From Tahibacter harae (GTDB lineage: Bacteria > Pseudomonadota > Gammaproteobacteria > Xanthomonadales > Rhodanobacteraceae): a stretch of DNA of 64,000 nucleotides. Shown here piece after piece: positions 8,508 to 17,488 of the stretch. Within the stretch, counting starts at the first letter, position 1, and each line of letters begins with the position of its first letter. The position numbers and the translations under genes are program-made. The notes beneath the pieces were generated by a model. It searched no databases and was not told the DNA's origin. It saw only the letters and a list, made by a program, of their open reading frames with translations. The stretch is from positions 62,001 to 126,000 of the forward strand of contig NZ_JANFQO010000004.1 in the NCBI RefSeq assembly GCF_024437735.1. The letters are read 5' to 3'.

Positions 8508-9786
8508 AAAAGAATCCGTCCATGCCATCGCCGCCGGGAAGATTCTGCCGCCCCGCCCCCGCCGCCCGGCCGAAGCGCGGCGGCACCGCTGCGCGCGCGG
8601 CCGCCTGCGGCGTGCGCGCGAGAAACGCCTCGATCTGCTGCTGGTTCTCGCGCCGCAGCACCGAACAGGTGGCATACACCAGGCGGCCGCCCGGACGCAG
8701 CAGCGGCCACAGCGCATCGAGCAGGCGCTGCTGCTCGGCGGCCAGACGGGCGATGTCGCCGCCGCGCCGGTGCAGGCGGATGTCGGGCTGGCGCCGGATC
8801 ACGCCGGTGGCGCTGCAGGGCGCGTCGAGCAGGATGCGGTCGAACGGACGGCCGTCCCACCAGGCCTGGGGCTCGGCCGCGTCGCCGGCGGCCAGCGTGG
8901 CCTGCAGGCCGAGCCGGGCGAGATTGTCGCGCACCTGGTTCAGGCGCTCGGGATCGCGGTCCAGGGCGAGCAGGTCCAGCGCATGGTGTTCCAGGCAGTG
9001 GGCCGTCTTGCCGCCGGGCGCGGCGCAGGCGTCGAGCACGCGCTGGCCGTCGGCCAAGTCCAGCAGTTCCGGCGCCAGCTGGGCGGCGCCGTCCTGTACC
9101 GAGAAATGTCCTTGGGCATAGCCGGGCAGCGCGGTGACGTCGGTGCTTTCCTCCAGCACGACCGCATCGGCCAGCCAGGCATGCGGCGCGGCGGCGTGGC
9201 CGGCGGCGAGGAGGCGTTCGACCAGGTCGGCGCGGCTGGCGCGGCGGCGGTTCACGCGCAAGGTCAGCGCGGCGGCGGCGTTGTTGGCGGCGAGCACGGC
9301 GTCGATATCGTCCGGCCAGTCGGCGGCGAGTTCCTGTACCAGCCAGGGCGGGTGCGCGCTGTGCGCGACGCGGTCGCGGCCGACGGCGGCATCCAGCGCC
9401 GCGCGCTCGCGCAGGAAGCGGCGCAGCACCGCGTTGACCAGGCCGGCCAGCTGCGGCCGCTTGAGCGCGCGCGCGGCCTCCACCGTACCGGCGACCGCGG
9501 CGTATTCGGGCAGGCCGAGCACGGCCAACTGCACCAGGCCCAGCACCAGCAGCGCGTGGACCACCGGTTCGCGTCCGCGCAGCGGCTTCTGCAGCAGTCT
9601 GTCCAGCACGGCATCGTAACGCAGCCACCAGCGCGCGCCTTCGTGCAGCAGGGCCGACAGCAGGGCGCGGTCGCGCGCATCCGCCAGCCGCGGCGCGGCC
9701 TGGGCGAAGGCGCTGCGCAGCGAGACGCCGCCGCGGGCGATCTGGTCCAGGGCCTGTGCCGCGACGGCGCGCACGTCGGTGTTCAT
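8482..9786 (-). CDS. rsmB: 16S rRNA m5C967 methyltransferase RsmB
   Basis: A 434-residue enzyme that methylates C967 of 16S rRNA with S-adenosylmethionine. An N-terminal NusB-like RNA-binding helical domain (about 1-140) is followed by a Rossmann methyltransferase. SAM motif I is LDACAAPGGKT (251-261). The two catalytic cysteines are C324 in DAPCSATG and C374 in YATCS. The length is normal. The ATG at 9786 overlaps the fmt stop in ATGA, the classic def-fmt-rsmB arrangement. Confidence 0.95.
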   Translation of the reverse strand: MNTDVRAVAAQALDQIARGGVSLRSAFAQAAPRLADARDRALLSALLHEGARWWLRYDAVLDRLLQKPLRGREPVVHALLVLGLVQLAVLGLPEYAAVAGTVEAARALKRPQLAGLVNAVLRRFLRERAALDAAVGRDRVAHSAHPPWLVQELAADWPDDIDAVLAANNAAAALTLRVNRRRASRADLVERLLAAGHAAAPHAWLADAVVLEESTDVTALPGYAQGHFSVQDGAAQLAPELLDLADGQRVLDACAAPGGKTAHCLEHHALDLLALDRDPERLNQVRDNLARLGLQATLAAGDAAEPQAWWDGRPFDRILLDAPCSATGVIRRQPDIRLHRRGGDIARLAAEQQRLLDALWPLLRPGGRLVYATCSVLRRENQQQIEAFLARTPQAAARAAVPPRFGRAAGAGRQNLPGGDGMDGFFYAIVEKQA

Positions 9787-10727
9787 GCGGGCGCGGAACG
9801 CAGCTCGGGGCGGGCGTTGAGGTAATCGCGCACCGGCAGGCGGCGGCCGCCGGCGCGCTGCACTTCAGTGATGCGCAGCAGGCCGGCGCCGGTGGCCACG
9901 TCCAGGCCGTCGCGGCCGGCGGCGACCAGGCTGCCCGGTGCGGCAGCGCCGCCGCCCGGCAGGGCCTGGGCGGCCCAGATGCGTAGGCGTTCGCCGGCGA
10001 TCTCGGCCTCGGCCACGGGCCAGGGATCGAAGGCGCGCACCTGACGTTCGATGGCGACGGCGGGGTCGCTCCAGCGGATCACCGCCTCGGCCTTGTCCAG
10101 CTTGGCGGCGTATTCCACGCCGTCCGCGGGCTGGACCTCGCTGGCCGGCCGCAGGCGCGTGCGCGCCAGGGTCGCCAGTTCCGTGCCCAGCAATTCGGCG
10201 CCCAGCGCGGAGAGACGATCGTGCAGCGAGCCGCCGGTCTCATCCGGCGCCAGCGGCGTGGCGCTGCAGGCGATGACCGGACCAGTGTCCAGGCCCTTTT
10301 CCATCTGCATCAGGCAGACGCCGCTCTGCGCATCGCCGGCCAGCACCGCGCGCTGGATGGGCGCGGCGCCGCGCCAGCGCGGCAACAACGAGGCGTGCAC
10401 GTTCCAGCAGCCGAAGCGCGGGATATCCAGCACACGCTGGGACAGGATCAGACCGTAGGCGACCACGACCAGCAGATCCGGTGCGTAGCCGGCCAGCGCC
10501 GCGCGCGCTTCGGCGCTGCGGAAATTTTCCGGCTGCTCCACGCGGAAACCGCGTTCCAGCGCAGCCTGCTTGACCGGGCTGGGGGTGAGCTTGCGGCCGC
10601 GCCCGGCCGGACGGTCGGGCTGGGTATAGACCGCGGCGATCTCCACGCCGGGCTGCGCGCAGGCGGCCAGGCAGGGCACGGCGAACTCCGGTGTCCCCGC
10701 GAACACCACGCGCAACGGTGAATTCAT
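9783..10727 (-). CDS. fmt: Methionyl-tRNA formyltransferase
   Basis: A 314-residue enzyme that formylates initiator Met-tRNA using 10-formyltetrahydrofolate. The start VVFAGTPEFAVP is the family signature. The catalytic set is present: N109 and H111 in NVHASLLPRWRG and D147 in KGLDTG. A C-terminal OB-fold domain follows (about 205-314), with VRAFDPWP at the junction. It starts 6 nt after the def stop codon and overlaps rsmB by 4 nt, so the three genes are co-translated. Confidence 0.96.
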   Translation of the reverse strand: MNSPLRVVFAGTPEFAVPCLAACAQPGVEIAAVYTQPDRPAGRGRKLTPSPVKQAALERGFRVEQPENFRSAEARAALAGYAPDLLVVVAYGLILSQRVLDIPRFGCWNVHASLLPRWRGAAPIQRAVLAGDAQSGVCLMQMEKGLDTGPVIACSATPLAPDETGGSLHDRLSALGAELLGTELATLARTRLRPASEVQPADGVEYAAKLDKAEAVIRWSDPAVAIERQVRAFDPWPVAEAEIAGERLRIWAAQALPGGGAAAPGSLVAAGRDGLDVATGAGLLRITEVQRAGGRRLPVRDYLNARPELRSAPA

Positions 10728-10733
10728 GGGCGG

Positions 10734-11234
10734 TCAGGCGCTGCGGCGCTGCTTTTCCAGCTTCTTGCGCACCATTTCGCGCTTGAGCGGCGAGAGGTAG
10801 TCGACGAAGAGGCGGCCGGCGAGGTGGTCCATCTCGTGCTGTATGCACACCGCGAGCAGGCCGTCGGCCTGCAGGGTGAAGGTCTTGCCGCCGGCGTCCT
10901 CGGCCTCGACCGTGATCTGGTTGGCCCGCTCCACGTCGGCGTAGATGCCGGGCACGGACAGGCAGCCTTCCTGGTAGACCTGGATCCCGTCCTTGGCCTG
11001 GATGCGCGGATTGATCAGCACCAGCGGCTGGTTCTTTTCCTCGGAGACATCCAGCACCAGCAACTGGCGGTGCACATTGACCTGGGTTGCGGCCAGGCCT
11101 ATGCCCGGCGCCTCGTACATGGTCTCGAACATGTCGGCGACCAGACGCGCCAGTTCGGGACCGAATTCGGTCACCGGCTGGGCCTTGGTCCGCAGGCGCG
11201 CATCGGGAAATTCAAGAATCGTCAGCTTGGCCAT
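10734..11234 (-). CDS. def: Peptide deformylase
   Basis: A 166-residue iron-type deformylase that removes the N-formyl group from new proteins. The three diagnostic motifs are intact: GIGLAATQV (44-52), EGCLSVP with metal ligand C91, and HEMDH with ligands H133 and H137 and catalytic E134. ATG 11234 follows a GAGGT Shine-Dalgarno sequence; longer in-frame starts run back to 11396 into non-conserved sequence. It is the first gene of the def-fmt-rsmB-DUF4390-ntrY operon and diverges from the LysM gene. The intergenic region holds a 7-bp palindrome (ACGCGGA/TCCGCGT, 11311-11328) and TAGAAT (minus strand, about 11305-11310) as a possible -10. Confidence 0.95.
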   Translation of the reverse strand: MAKLTILEFPDARLRTKAQPVTEFGPELARLVADMFETMYEAPGIGLAATQVNVHRQLLVLDVSEEKNQPLVLINPRIQAKDGIQVYQEGCLSVPGIYADVERANQITVEAEDAGGKTFTLQADGLLAVCIQHEMDHLAGRLFVDYLSPLKREMVRKKLEKQRRSA

Positions 11235-11386
11235 GCCACTTACCTCGGAAGAATTTGCGCGGAAGTTGGCGGAAGCGAGTTCCGCTGCGCGCGTAACATG
11301 CGGAAATTCTACGCGGATTTGTCCGCGTCGGGGGGAGCCGCAGCCCCGCCGCCCGGGCCGCCCGCAGCGGCCTCCGCCGGCACGGC

Positions 11387-11414
11387 TTGCGTGCATATTT
11401 ACTTAGGCTACACT
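11387..11414 (+). promoter_or_regulatory. Sigma70-type promoter for the LysM-protein gene
   Basis: TTGCGT (11387-11392) and TACACT (11409-11414) are 16 bp apart and lie 36 bp before the preferred start codon. Each box matches the consensus at four positions. Confidence 0.5.
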
Positions 11415-11449
11415 CACGTTGCCCTTGGGGAATCAGGTAATTGGCGGCC

Positions 11450-12607
11450 ATGCTTAAAAAACTACCTGCAGTTTTTGCCGGATTGCTCGTCGCGCTCACG
11501 GCTTTTGCCGTCGGCGAATCGGAGCTGCGCAGCGATCACCCCGACACCTATACGGTGAAACGCGGCGACACCTTGTGGGACATTTCCGCCCGCTTCCTCA
11601 AGAAACCCTGGCTGTGGCCGGAGATCTGGCAGGCCAATCCCCAGGTCGAGAACCCGCACCTGATCTACCCCGGCGACGTGCTCAACCTGAGCTATCTGGG
11701 CGGCGGCGGCGGGGTCAAGCTCGGCACCAACGGCCCGCGGGTCCGCCGCGAACCGCTGGACGAGGCGATCAAACCCATTCCGCTCAAGGACCTGGAGCAA
11801 TTCCTCAAGAACATGCGGGTGGTCGACGCAGACACCTTCAAGGCCCTGCCACATGTGGTGGGAACCGAGGAAAACAAGCTGCGCGCGGTCAACGGCAACC
11901 TGATCTACGTGCGCAACCTGGATGCCCGCGCCGGCGACGCTTTCGTCGTGGTGCGGCCGACCAACCTCTATTACTCCATCGAAGGCAAGCGCGGCGAGCC
12001 GCCGACCACGCACGTGCGCCCGCTGGATCCGCTCCGCGGCGAAAACAAGATGTTGTGGCGCAACAACCCGGTCAAGGACCTGTTCGGCCGCAACGCCCGC
12101 GTGCTGGGTTATGAAGTGCAGGTCATCGGCAGTGTCCAGGTCACGCGCAGCGGCAACCCGGCCTCGCTGCTGGTCACCTATTCGGACTTCGAGATCCGCG
12201 CCAGCGACCTCATCATGCCGGTCGAGGACAAGCCCTACGATTCGCAGTACCTGCCGCACGCCCCCGACGCCGTGCCGACCAGCTTCAACGTGCTGGCCGC
12301 CACCGACGCCGTGAAAGTGGTCGGCCCGCGCCAGGTCGTGGCCCTGTCGCGCGGCGCCTCCGACGGCGTGGAAAACGGCGAGGTGTACAGCATCTACCAC
12401 CCCGGCGACACCGTCACCGACCACTACAAGTATCCGGAAAGCAGCGCGCGCAAGTTCTTCAATCCCAACGACTCCAAGGTCACCCTGCCGGAGGAGTTCG
12501 TAGGCCATGTGATGATCTTCCGCACCTTCGACCGGGTCAGCTACGGCCTTATCATGGACGGGCTCAAGCCGGTCACCCTGGACGACACGCTGCGCGGACC
12601 GGAATAA
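11450..12607 (+). CDS. Secreted LysM-domain protein
   Basis: A 385-residue protein. It has a signal peptide (about 1-21, ending near AFAVG) and a LysM peptidoglycan-binding module at about 33-80 (TYTVKRGDTLWDIS through LIYPGDVLNL). The remaining 300 residues have no domain I can name but are typical of the LysM protein encoded beside dprA in Xanthomonadales and pseudomonads. It probably sits in the periplasm on the cell wall; its role there is not established. ATG 11450 is preferred; TTG 11441 is possible. The gene is followed by a strong terminator at 12658. Confidence 0.85.
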   Translation: MLKKLPAVFAGLLVALTAFAVGESELRSDHPDTYTVKRGDTLWDISARFLKKPWLWPEIWQANPQVENPHLIYPGDVLNLSYLGGGGGVKLGTNGPRVRREPLDEAIKPIPLKDLEQFLKNMRVVDADTFKALPHVVGTEENKLRAVNGNLIYVRNLDARAGDAFVVVRPTNLYYSIEGKRGEPPTTHVRPLDPLRGENKMLWRNNPVKDLFGRNARVLGYEVQVIGSVQVTRSGNPASLLVTYSDFEIRASDLIMPVEDKPYDSQYLPHAPDAVPTSFNVLAATDAVKVVGPRQVVALSRGASDGVENGEVYSIYHPGDTVTDHYKYPESSARKFFNPNDSKVTLPEEFVGHVMIFRTFDRVSYGLIMDGLKPVTLDDTLRGPE

Positions 12608-12657
12608 GCCGGACGGAAGCGGCACATCTGGCACCGCTTCGCAAACTCCACAGTTGA

Positions 12658-12693
12658 AAAAACGGCGCGGCAGGTCCGCGCCGTTTTTCTTTT
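12658..12693 (+). terminator. Rho-independent terminator after the LysM gene
   Basis: A 13-bp perfect stem (12658-12670 with 12676-12688) around a 5-nt loop runs into TTTTTCTTTT. The A-run before the stem would let it work on the opposite strand as well. Confidence 0.9.
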
Positions 12694-12699
12694 GCTGCC

Positions 12700-12705
12700 T
12701 ATACT
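12700..12705 (+). promoter_or_regulatory. Candidate -10 element of dprA, very close to its start codon
   Basis: TATACT ends 6 nt before the dprA ATG at 12712. No Shine-Dalgarno sequence precedes that ATG and no good -35 box is visible. If this -10 is used, the mRNA would begin at or within a base or two of the ATG and be essentially leaderless. Confidence 0.4.
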
Positions 12706-12711
12706 GCGGCC

Positions 12712-13854
12712 ATGAGTGCCGACCCGCGCAGCGATGCAGAAACCCACGCCTGGCTGGTATTGCTGCGCGCGCCGCTGGGCGGCGCCAGCGTACGCGGCCT
12801 GGTCGACCGCGCCGGCTCCGCCGCCGCAGCCCTGCAGCAGCTGGAAACGCTGCGCCACGAATTCCGCCTGGGCGACGAGGCCCTGGCCTGGCTGCGCCGG
12901 CCTGATCCGGCGCGCATCGCCGCCGACCGGCGCTGGTTGGAAGATCCCGCCCACAGCCTGCTGACCTGGCATGACGCCGACTACCCGGTCCTGCTGCGCG
13001 AGACCGGCGCGGCCCCGCCCGGGCTGTTCGTGGTCGGCGATGCGGCCCTGCTGTGGCTGCCCCAGGTCGCCGTGGTCGGCGCGCGCAGCGCCACCGCCGG
13101 CGGCCTGGCCAATGCGCGCAGCTTTGCCCAGCATCTGGCCGCGGCCGGCTTCGCCGTCACCAGCGGCCTGGCCGACGGCGTCGACGCCGCCGCGCATGCG
13201 GCCACCCTGGACGCCGGCGGCACCACGCTGGCCGTGATGGGCACCGGGCCGGATCTGGTGTATCCGCGCAAGCACCGCGCCCTGGCCGCGCGCATCGCCG
13301 CCGGCGGTGCCCTGGTCAGCGAGTTTCCGCCTGGCGTGGAGGCGCGCCCGGCTCATTTCCCGCGGCGCAACCGCATCATTGCCGGGCTGTCGCTGGGCGT
13401 GCTGGTGGTCGAGGCCAGCGTCCAGTCCGGCTCGCTGATTACCGCGCGCCTGGCCGGCGAGCAGGGCCGCGAGGTGTTCGCCCTGCCCGGCTCCATCCAC
13501 AACCCGCTGGCACGCGGCTGCCATCAGCTGATTCGCCAGGGCGCCCGCCTGGTGGAGACCAGCGCCGAGATCGTCGAGGAACTGGCCCCGCTGGCCCGTG
13601 CCTTGGGCGAACGCCTGCGCCACCGGCTGGCCGTCGCCGAGCCCGCGGGCGCCGTGCCTTCGCCCGCCGCCGCGGCGCGCGATCCGGACTACGCCGCCGT
13701 ACTGGACGCCCTGGGCCACGACCCGGTCAGCGTGGACGAGCTGGCGCTGCGCTGCGCCCAGCCCGTGGCCGCACTGTCGTCGATGTTGCTGCTGCTGGAA
13801 CTGGACGGCGCGGTGCACAGCCTGGGCGGCGGACGCTACCAGCGCAGCCGCTGA
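12712..13854 (+). CDS. dprA: DNA-processing protein DprA
   Basis: A 380-residue protein that binds incoming single-stranded DNA during natural transformation and loads RecA. An N-terminal SAM-like region (about 1-75) precedes the Rossmann-fold core with VVGARSAT, SGLADGVDAAAHAATL and EFPPGVEARPAHFPRRNRI. A C-terminal winged-helix (DprA_WH) domain spans about 320-380 (HDPVSVDELALR). The length is normal and all motifs look intact, so the gene is probably functional. It sits alone between two transcription breaks: a terminator upstream and a 496-nt gap downstream where smg usually lies. Confidence 0.95.
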   Translation: MSADPRSDAETHAWLVLLRAPLGGASVRGLVDRAGSAAAALQQLETLRHEFRLGDEALAWLRRPDPARIAADRRWLEDPAHSLLTWHDADYPVLLRETGAAPPGLFVVGDAALLWLPQVAVVGARSATAGGLANARSFAQHLAAAGFAVTSGLADGVDAAAHAATLDAGGTTLAVMGTGPDLVYPRKHRALAARIAAGGALVSEFPPGVEARPAHFPRRNRIIAGLSLGVLVVEASVQSGSLITARLAGEQGREVFALPGSIHNPLARGCHQLIRQGARLVETSAEIVEELAPLARALGERLRHRLAVAEPAGAVPSPAAAARDPDYAAVLDALGHDPVSVDELALRCAQPVAALSSMLLLLELDGAVHSLGGGRYQRSR

Positions 13855-14350
13855 GGCCGCCGTGCGCGGCACGCGCCGGCGCCGCAACCGTCGCCGCGCC
13901 ACCCGTCGCCGCGGGACGGCACGGCGGGCTCTGCACACCGCCGCCCGGCGCGCGACACCCCGTCCGTCACCGCCTCGCCGATCCCCCGCCAGCTGCCGCC
14001 GATCCGGCAATCCTCACACTGCCTTGCCGCGCCGGTTGCAAACCGCGGGGCTTGCCAGCATTGTCCGCGCCGCGGCACCCGCGCCGCCCCGGCCGTGTCC
14101 GGCAGTCAGCAGCGCGGAGGTTGTACTTCTCATTGGCAAAGTGCTTGAACGTGCTGCCAAATCGCCCCATGGTCGCGGACGCCGCGGCGGCGCGCCCGGC
14201 GGGCGCGGCCGGCCGGCGGCTACTTGACAGCGGCCGGTGCGCTATGGGCACGATGAAAAATAACGGCGCGCCGGACTAGCGCCACCTGGACCACCTGTTT
14301 CCGCGGCCGCCGGCAAGCGCCGGCACCACGCAGAGGACGCGCCACCCGTA
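13855..14350. other. 496-nt gap between dprA and topA without a supportable gene
   Basis: All open frames here are short, Ala/Arg/Pro-rich and lack codon structure or a credible ribosome binding site. In related bacteria the DUF494 gene smg occupies this spot; no frame resembles it. A less GC-rich island at about 14118-14165 includes TTGGCA...TGCCAA arms (14133-14161) and could belong to a topA promoter region. TTGACA at about 14224 has no matching -10 at a usable distance. Confidence 0.6.
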
Positions 14351-16906
14351 ATGGCCAAGAACCTACTCATCGTCGAATCGCCGGCCAAGGCCAAGACGAT
14401 CAACAAATACCTGGGCAAGGACTTCACCGTCCTCGCGTCCTACGGCCATGTGCGCGATCTCGTGCCCAAGGAAGGCGCCGTCAACCCCGACCAGCAGTTC
14501 GCCATGAACTACGCGGTCATCGACAAGAACGAGAAACACGTCGACGCCATCGCCAAGGCCGCCGCCAAGGCCGAGGCCCTGTACCTGGCGACCGACTTGG
14601 ATCGCGAAGGCGAGGCGATCAGCTGGCACATCAGCGAGATCCTGCGCGAGCGCGGCCTGCTCAAGGGCAAGGACGTGCACCGCGTGGTGTTCTCGGAAAT
14701 CACGCCCAAGGCGATCAAGGACGCGGTGGACCACCCGCGCGAACTGTCGCTGGACCTGGTCAACGCCCAGCAGGCGCGCCGCGCGCTGGACTACCTGGTC
14801 GGCTTCAACCTCTCGCCGGTGCTGTGGCGCAAGGTGCAGCGCGGCCTGTCCGCCGGCCGCGTGCAGTCGCCGGCCCTGCGCATGATCGTGGAGCGCGAGG
14901 AAGAGATCGAAGCGTTCAAGCCGCGCGAATACTGGAGCATGGACGCCGAGCTGGCCCATGCCGCCACGCCGTTCCGCGCCCGCCTGCTGCGCTACAACGG
15001 CAAGAAATTCGAGCAGTTCGACCTGACCGAGGCCGGTAGCGCCTACGCCGCCCGCGACGCGCTGTACGCCGCCGCCGGCGCCACCCGCATCGCCGGCGAC
15101 GATACGCCCTTCGACACCGGCCAGCCGGCCTGGCGCGGCGGCCAGCTGGTCGTCGCCGATGTGCAGTCCAAGGAGCGCAAGCGCCGCCCGGCCGCACCGT
15201 TCACCACCTCGACCTTGCAGCAGGAAGCCGCGCGCAAGCTCGGCTTCACCACCAGCCGCACCATGCGCCTGGCGCAGCAGCTGTACGAAGGCATCGCCAT
15301 CGGCGACGAGGGCGTGGTCGGCCTGATTACCTACATGCGTACCGACTCCACCAGCCTGTCCGACGACGCGGTGCAGGAGCTGCGCGATGTGATCCGGCGC
15401 GACTACGGCGCCAAGGCACTGCCCGACGCGCCCAACGTCTACAAGACCAAGTCCAAGAACGCCCAGGAAGCGCACGAGGCGATCCGTCCCACCGCCGCGA
15501 TGCGCCGGCCGTCCAGCATCGCCAGCGCGCTGTCGGACGAGCAGCGCAAGCTGTACGAACTGATCTGGAAGCGCACCGTCGCCAGCCAGATGCAACACGC
15601 CACCCTCAACACCGTGTCGGTGGACCTGGCCTGCGGCAAGGATTCCGCCTTCCGCGCCAGCGGCACCACCGTGATCGACCCGGGCTTCCTCGCCGTCTAC
15701 GAGGAAGGCAAGGACCAGAAGGCCGCCGAGGATGAGGACGAAGGCCGCAAGCTGCCGCGCCTGAGCGTCGGCGACAAGGTCCCGCTGGGCGCCATCCTGG
15801 CCGAGCAGCATTTCACCGAGCCGCCGCCGCGCTATTCCGAAGCCAGCCTGGTCAAGGCGCTGGAAGAATTCGGCATAGGCCGGCCGTCGACCTACGCCAG
15901 CATCATCCAGACCCTGCTCTCGCGCGAATACGTCAACCTCGACGCGCGCCGCTTCCGTCCCACCGACGTGGGCCGCGCGGTGAGCAAGTTCCTCAGCGGA
16001 CATTTCACCCGCTACGTCGACTACGACTTCACCGCCAAGCTCGAAGACGAACTCGACGCGGTCAGCCGCGGCGAGGAAGACTGGGTGCCGCTGATGCAGC
16101 GCTTCTGGTCGCCGTTCAAAGAGCTGGTGGAGGAAAAGAACGAGACGGTGGACCGCTCCGAGGCCAGCGGCTCGCGCGTGCTCGGCGACGATCCGGTCAG
16201 CGGCAAGCCGGTCTCGGTGCGCCTGGGCCGCTTCGGGCCGTTCGCCCAGATCGGCACCAAGGAAGACGACGACAAGCCGCGCTTCGCCAGCCTGCGCGCG
16301 AACCAGAGCATCCACACCATCACCCTGGCCGAGGCGCTGGAGCTGTTCAAGCTGCCGCGCAAGCTGGGGGCACATCCGGACGGCACGGAAATCTCGGTCG
16401 GCATCGGCCGCTTCGGGCCCTTCGTCAAGCACGGCTCGGTCTACGCCTCGCTCAAGGCCGAGGACGATCCCTACACCATCGAACTGCCGCGCGCGCTGCA
16501 GCTGCTGCAGGACAAGGCCGAGGCCGCCGCCAACCGCGTCATCAAGAGCTTCCAGGACGGCGCCATCCAGGTGCTGCGCGGCCGCTACGGCCCCTACATC
16601 ACCGACGGCAGCAAGAACGGCCGCATCCCCAAGGACCGCGAGCCGGAAACCCTGACCGAGGCCGAATGCGTCGCCCTGCTCGCCGCCGCGCCGGACAAGC
16701 CGGCCCGCGGCGGCCGCTTCGGCAAGGGCAAGACCAAGGCCGAGCCCAAGGCAGCGGCGAAGAAGACGGCCGAGCCCAAGCCGGCCGCGGCCAAGAAAAC
16801 CGCCGTGAAGAAGACGGCCGCCAAGAAGACGGCCGCAAAGAAAACCGCGGCGAAGAAGGCACCGGCCAAGAAAGCGGCGGCGAAGAAAATCCCGGGCAAG
16901 GCCTGA
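14351..16906 (+). CDS. topA: DNA topoisomerase I with lysine/alanine-rich tail
   Basis: An 851-residue type IA topoisomerase that relaxes negative supercoils. The Toprim domain has E9 in VESPAKAKTI and TDLDREGE (81-88); the active-site tyrosine is Y328 in GLITYMRTDSTS; SAGRVQSPAL (167-176) is intact. The C-terminus has no four-cysteine zinc fingers (only isolated cysteines) but has repeats with GRFGPF/GRYGPY, the other common C-terminal type. After about residue 780 comes a tail of repeated AAKKT/KKTA units, similar to histone H1-like bacterial tails. The gene is co-directional with tsaC, which starts 9 nt after its stop. Confidence 0.96.
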   Translation: MAKNLLIVESPAKAKTINKYLGKDFTVLASYGHVRDLVPKEGAVNPDQQFAMNYAVIDKNEKHVDAIAKAAAKAEALYLATDLDREGEAISWHISEILRERGLLKGKDVHRVVFSEITPKAIKDAVDHPRELSLDLVNAQQARRALDYLVGFNLSPVLWRKVQRGLSAGRVQSPALRMIVEREEEIEAFKPREYWSMDAELAHAATPFRARLLRYNGKKFEQFDLTEAGSAYAARDALYAAAGATRIAGDDTPFDTGQPAWRGGQLVVADVQSKERKRRPAAPFTTSTLQQEAARKLGFTTSRTMRLAQQLYEGIAIGDEGVVGLITYMRTDSTSLSDDAVQELRDVIRRDYGAKALPDAPNVYKTKSKNAQEAHEAIRPTAAMRRPSSIASALSDEQRKLYELIWKRTVASQMQHATLNTVSVDLACGKDSAFRASGTTVIDPGFLAVYEEGKDQKAAEDEDEGRKLPRLSVGDKVPLGAILAEQHFTEPPPRYSEASLVKALEEFGIGRPSTYASIIQTLLSREYVNLDARRFRPTDVGRAVSKFLSGHFTRYVDYDFTAKLEDELDAVSRGEEDWVPLMQRFWSPFKELVEEKNETVDRSEASGSRVLGDDPVSGKPVSVRLGRFGPFAQIGTKEDDDKPRFASLRANQSIHTITLAEALELFKLPRKLGAHPDGTEISVGIGRFGPFVKHGSVYASLKAEDDPYTIELPRALQLLQDKAEAAANRVIKSFQDGAIQVLRGRYGPYITDGSKNGRIPKDREPETLTEAECVALLAAAPDKPARGGRFGKGKTKAEPKAAAKKTAEPKPAAAKKTAVKKTAAKKTAAKKTAAKKAPAKKAAAKKIPGKA

Positions 16907-16915
16907 GCGCCGGTC

Positions 16916-17476
16916 ATGGGTGAGCTGCTGCTGGAACCCGCCGTCGCGGCCCTGCGCCGCGGCGGCGTCGTGGCCTATCCCACCGAGGCCGTCTACGGCC
17001 TGGGCTGCGATCCGCACGACGCCGCCGCGCTGGCGCGCCTGTTTGCGCTCAAACGGCGGCCGCTGCAGCAGGGCGTTCTGCTGATCGCGGCCGATTTCGA
17101 CCAGGTGCGGCGCTACATCGCCCTGGACCAGCTGCCGGCCGCGGCGCTGGAGCGCGTGCGGGCCAGCTGGCCCGGTCCGCACACCTGGGTAGTGCCGCGC
17201 TCGGCGGAGGTGCCGGAATGGATCGCCGGCGGCCATGCCGGCATCGCCCTGCGCGTAACCGCGCATGCACCGGCAGCCGCCCTCTGCCGTGCCTTCGGCG
17301 GCGCCCTGGTCTCCACCAGCGCCAATCGCCATGGCGAACCGCCGGCAGTTTCCGCGGCGGAAATACGTACTGTGTTCGCAGACGAGCTTGATGCGCTTGT
17401 CGACGCCCCGGTCGGGGGGCTTGAGCGTCCGACCACGATCCGCGACGCTATCAGCGGAGAATTCATACGACATTGA
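16916..17476 (+). CDS. tsaC: Threonylcarbamoyl-AMP synthase (YrdC/TsaC)
   Basis: A 186-residue YrdC-domain protein that makes L-threonylcarbamoyladenylate from threonine, bicarbonate and ATP for t6A37 formation in tRNA. The signatures are VVAYPTEAVYGLGCDP (20-35), FALKRRPLQQGVLLI (a KRRP variant of the KxR motif), WPGPHTWV and GALVSTSANRHGEPP. The length fits the single-domain TsaC form rather than Sua5. It starts 9 nt after topA and 12 nt separate it from the next gene, so topA-tsaC-ligase form one run. Confidence 0.94.
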   Translation: MGELLLEPAVAALRRGGVVAYPTEAVYGLGCDPHDAAALARLFALKRRPLQQGVLLIAADFDQVRRYIALDQLPAAALERVRASWPGPHTWVVPRSAEVPEWIAGGHAGIALRVTAHAPAAALCRAFGGALVSTSANRHGEPPAVSAAEIRTVFADELDALVDAPVGGLERPTTIRDAISGEFIRH

Positions 17477-17488
17477 GGCCGGGGGGCT

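Noticed and set aside
14224-14250. TTGACA as a topA promoter
   Set aside because: No -10 hexamer occurs at 15-19 bp; the nearest TATGGG is only 13 bp away.
13967-14251. A 94-codon minus-strand frame in the dprA-topA gap as a gene
   Set aside because: No ribosome binding site, Arg/Ala-rich low-complexity product and no family resemblance.
14363-17473. A 1036-codon minus-strand open frame opposite topA and tsaC
   Set aside because: It is antisense to two intact conserved genes. Low stop frequency on the opposite strand is expected from GC-rich codon use, and its product has no recognisable domain.
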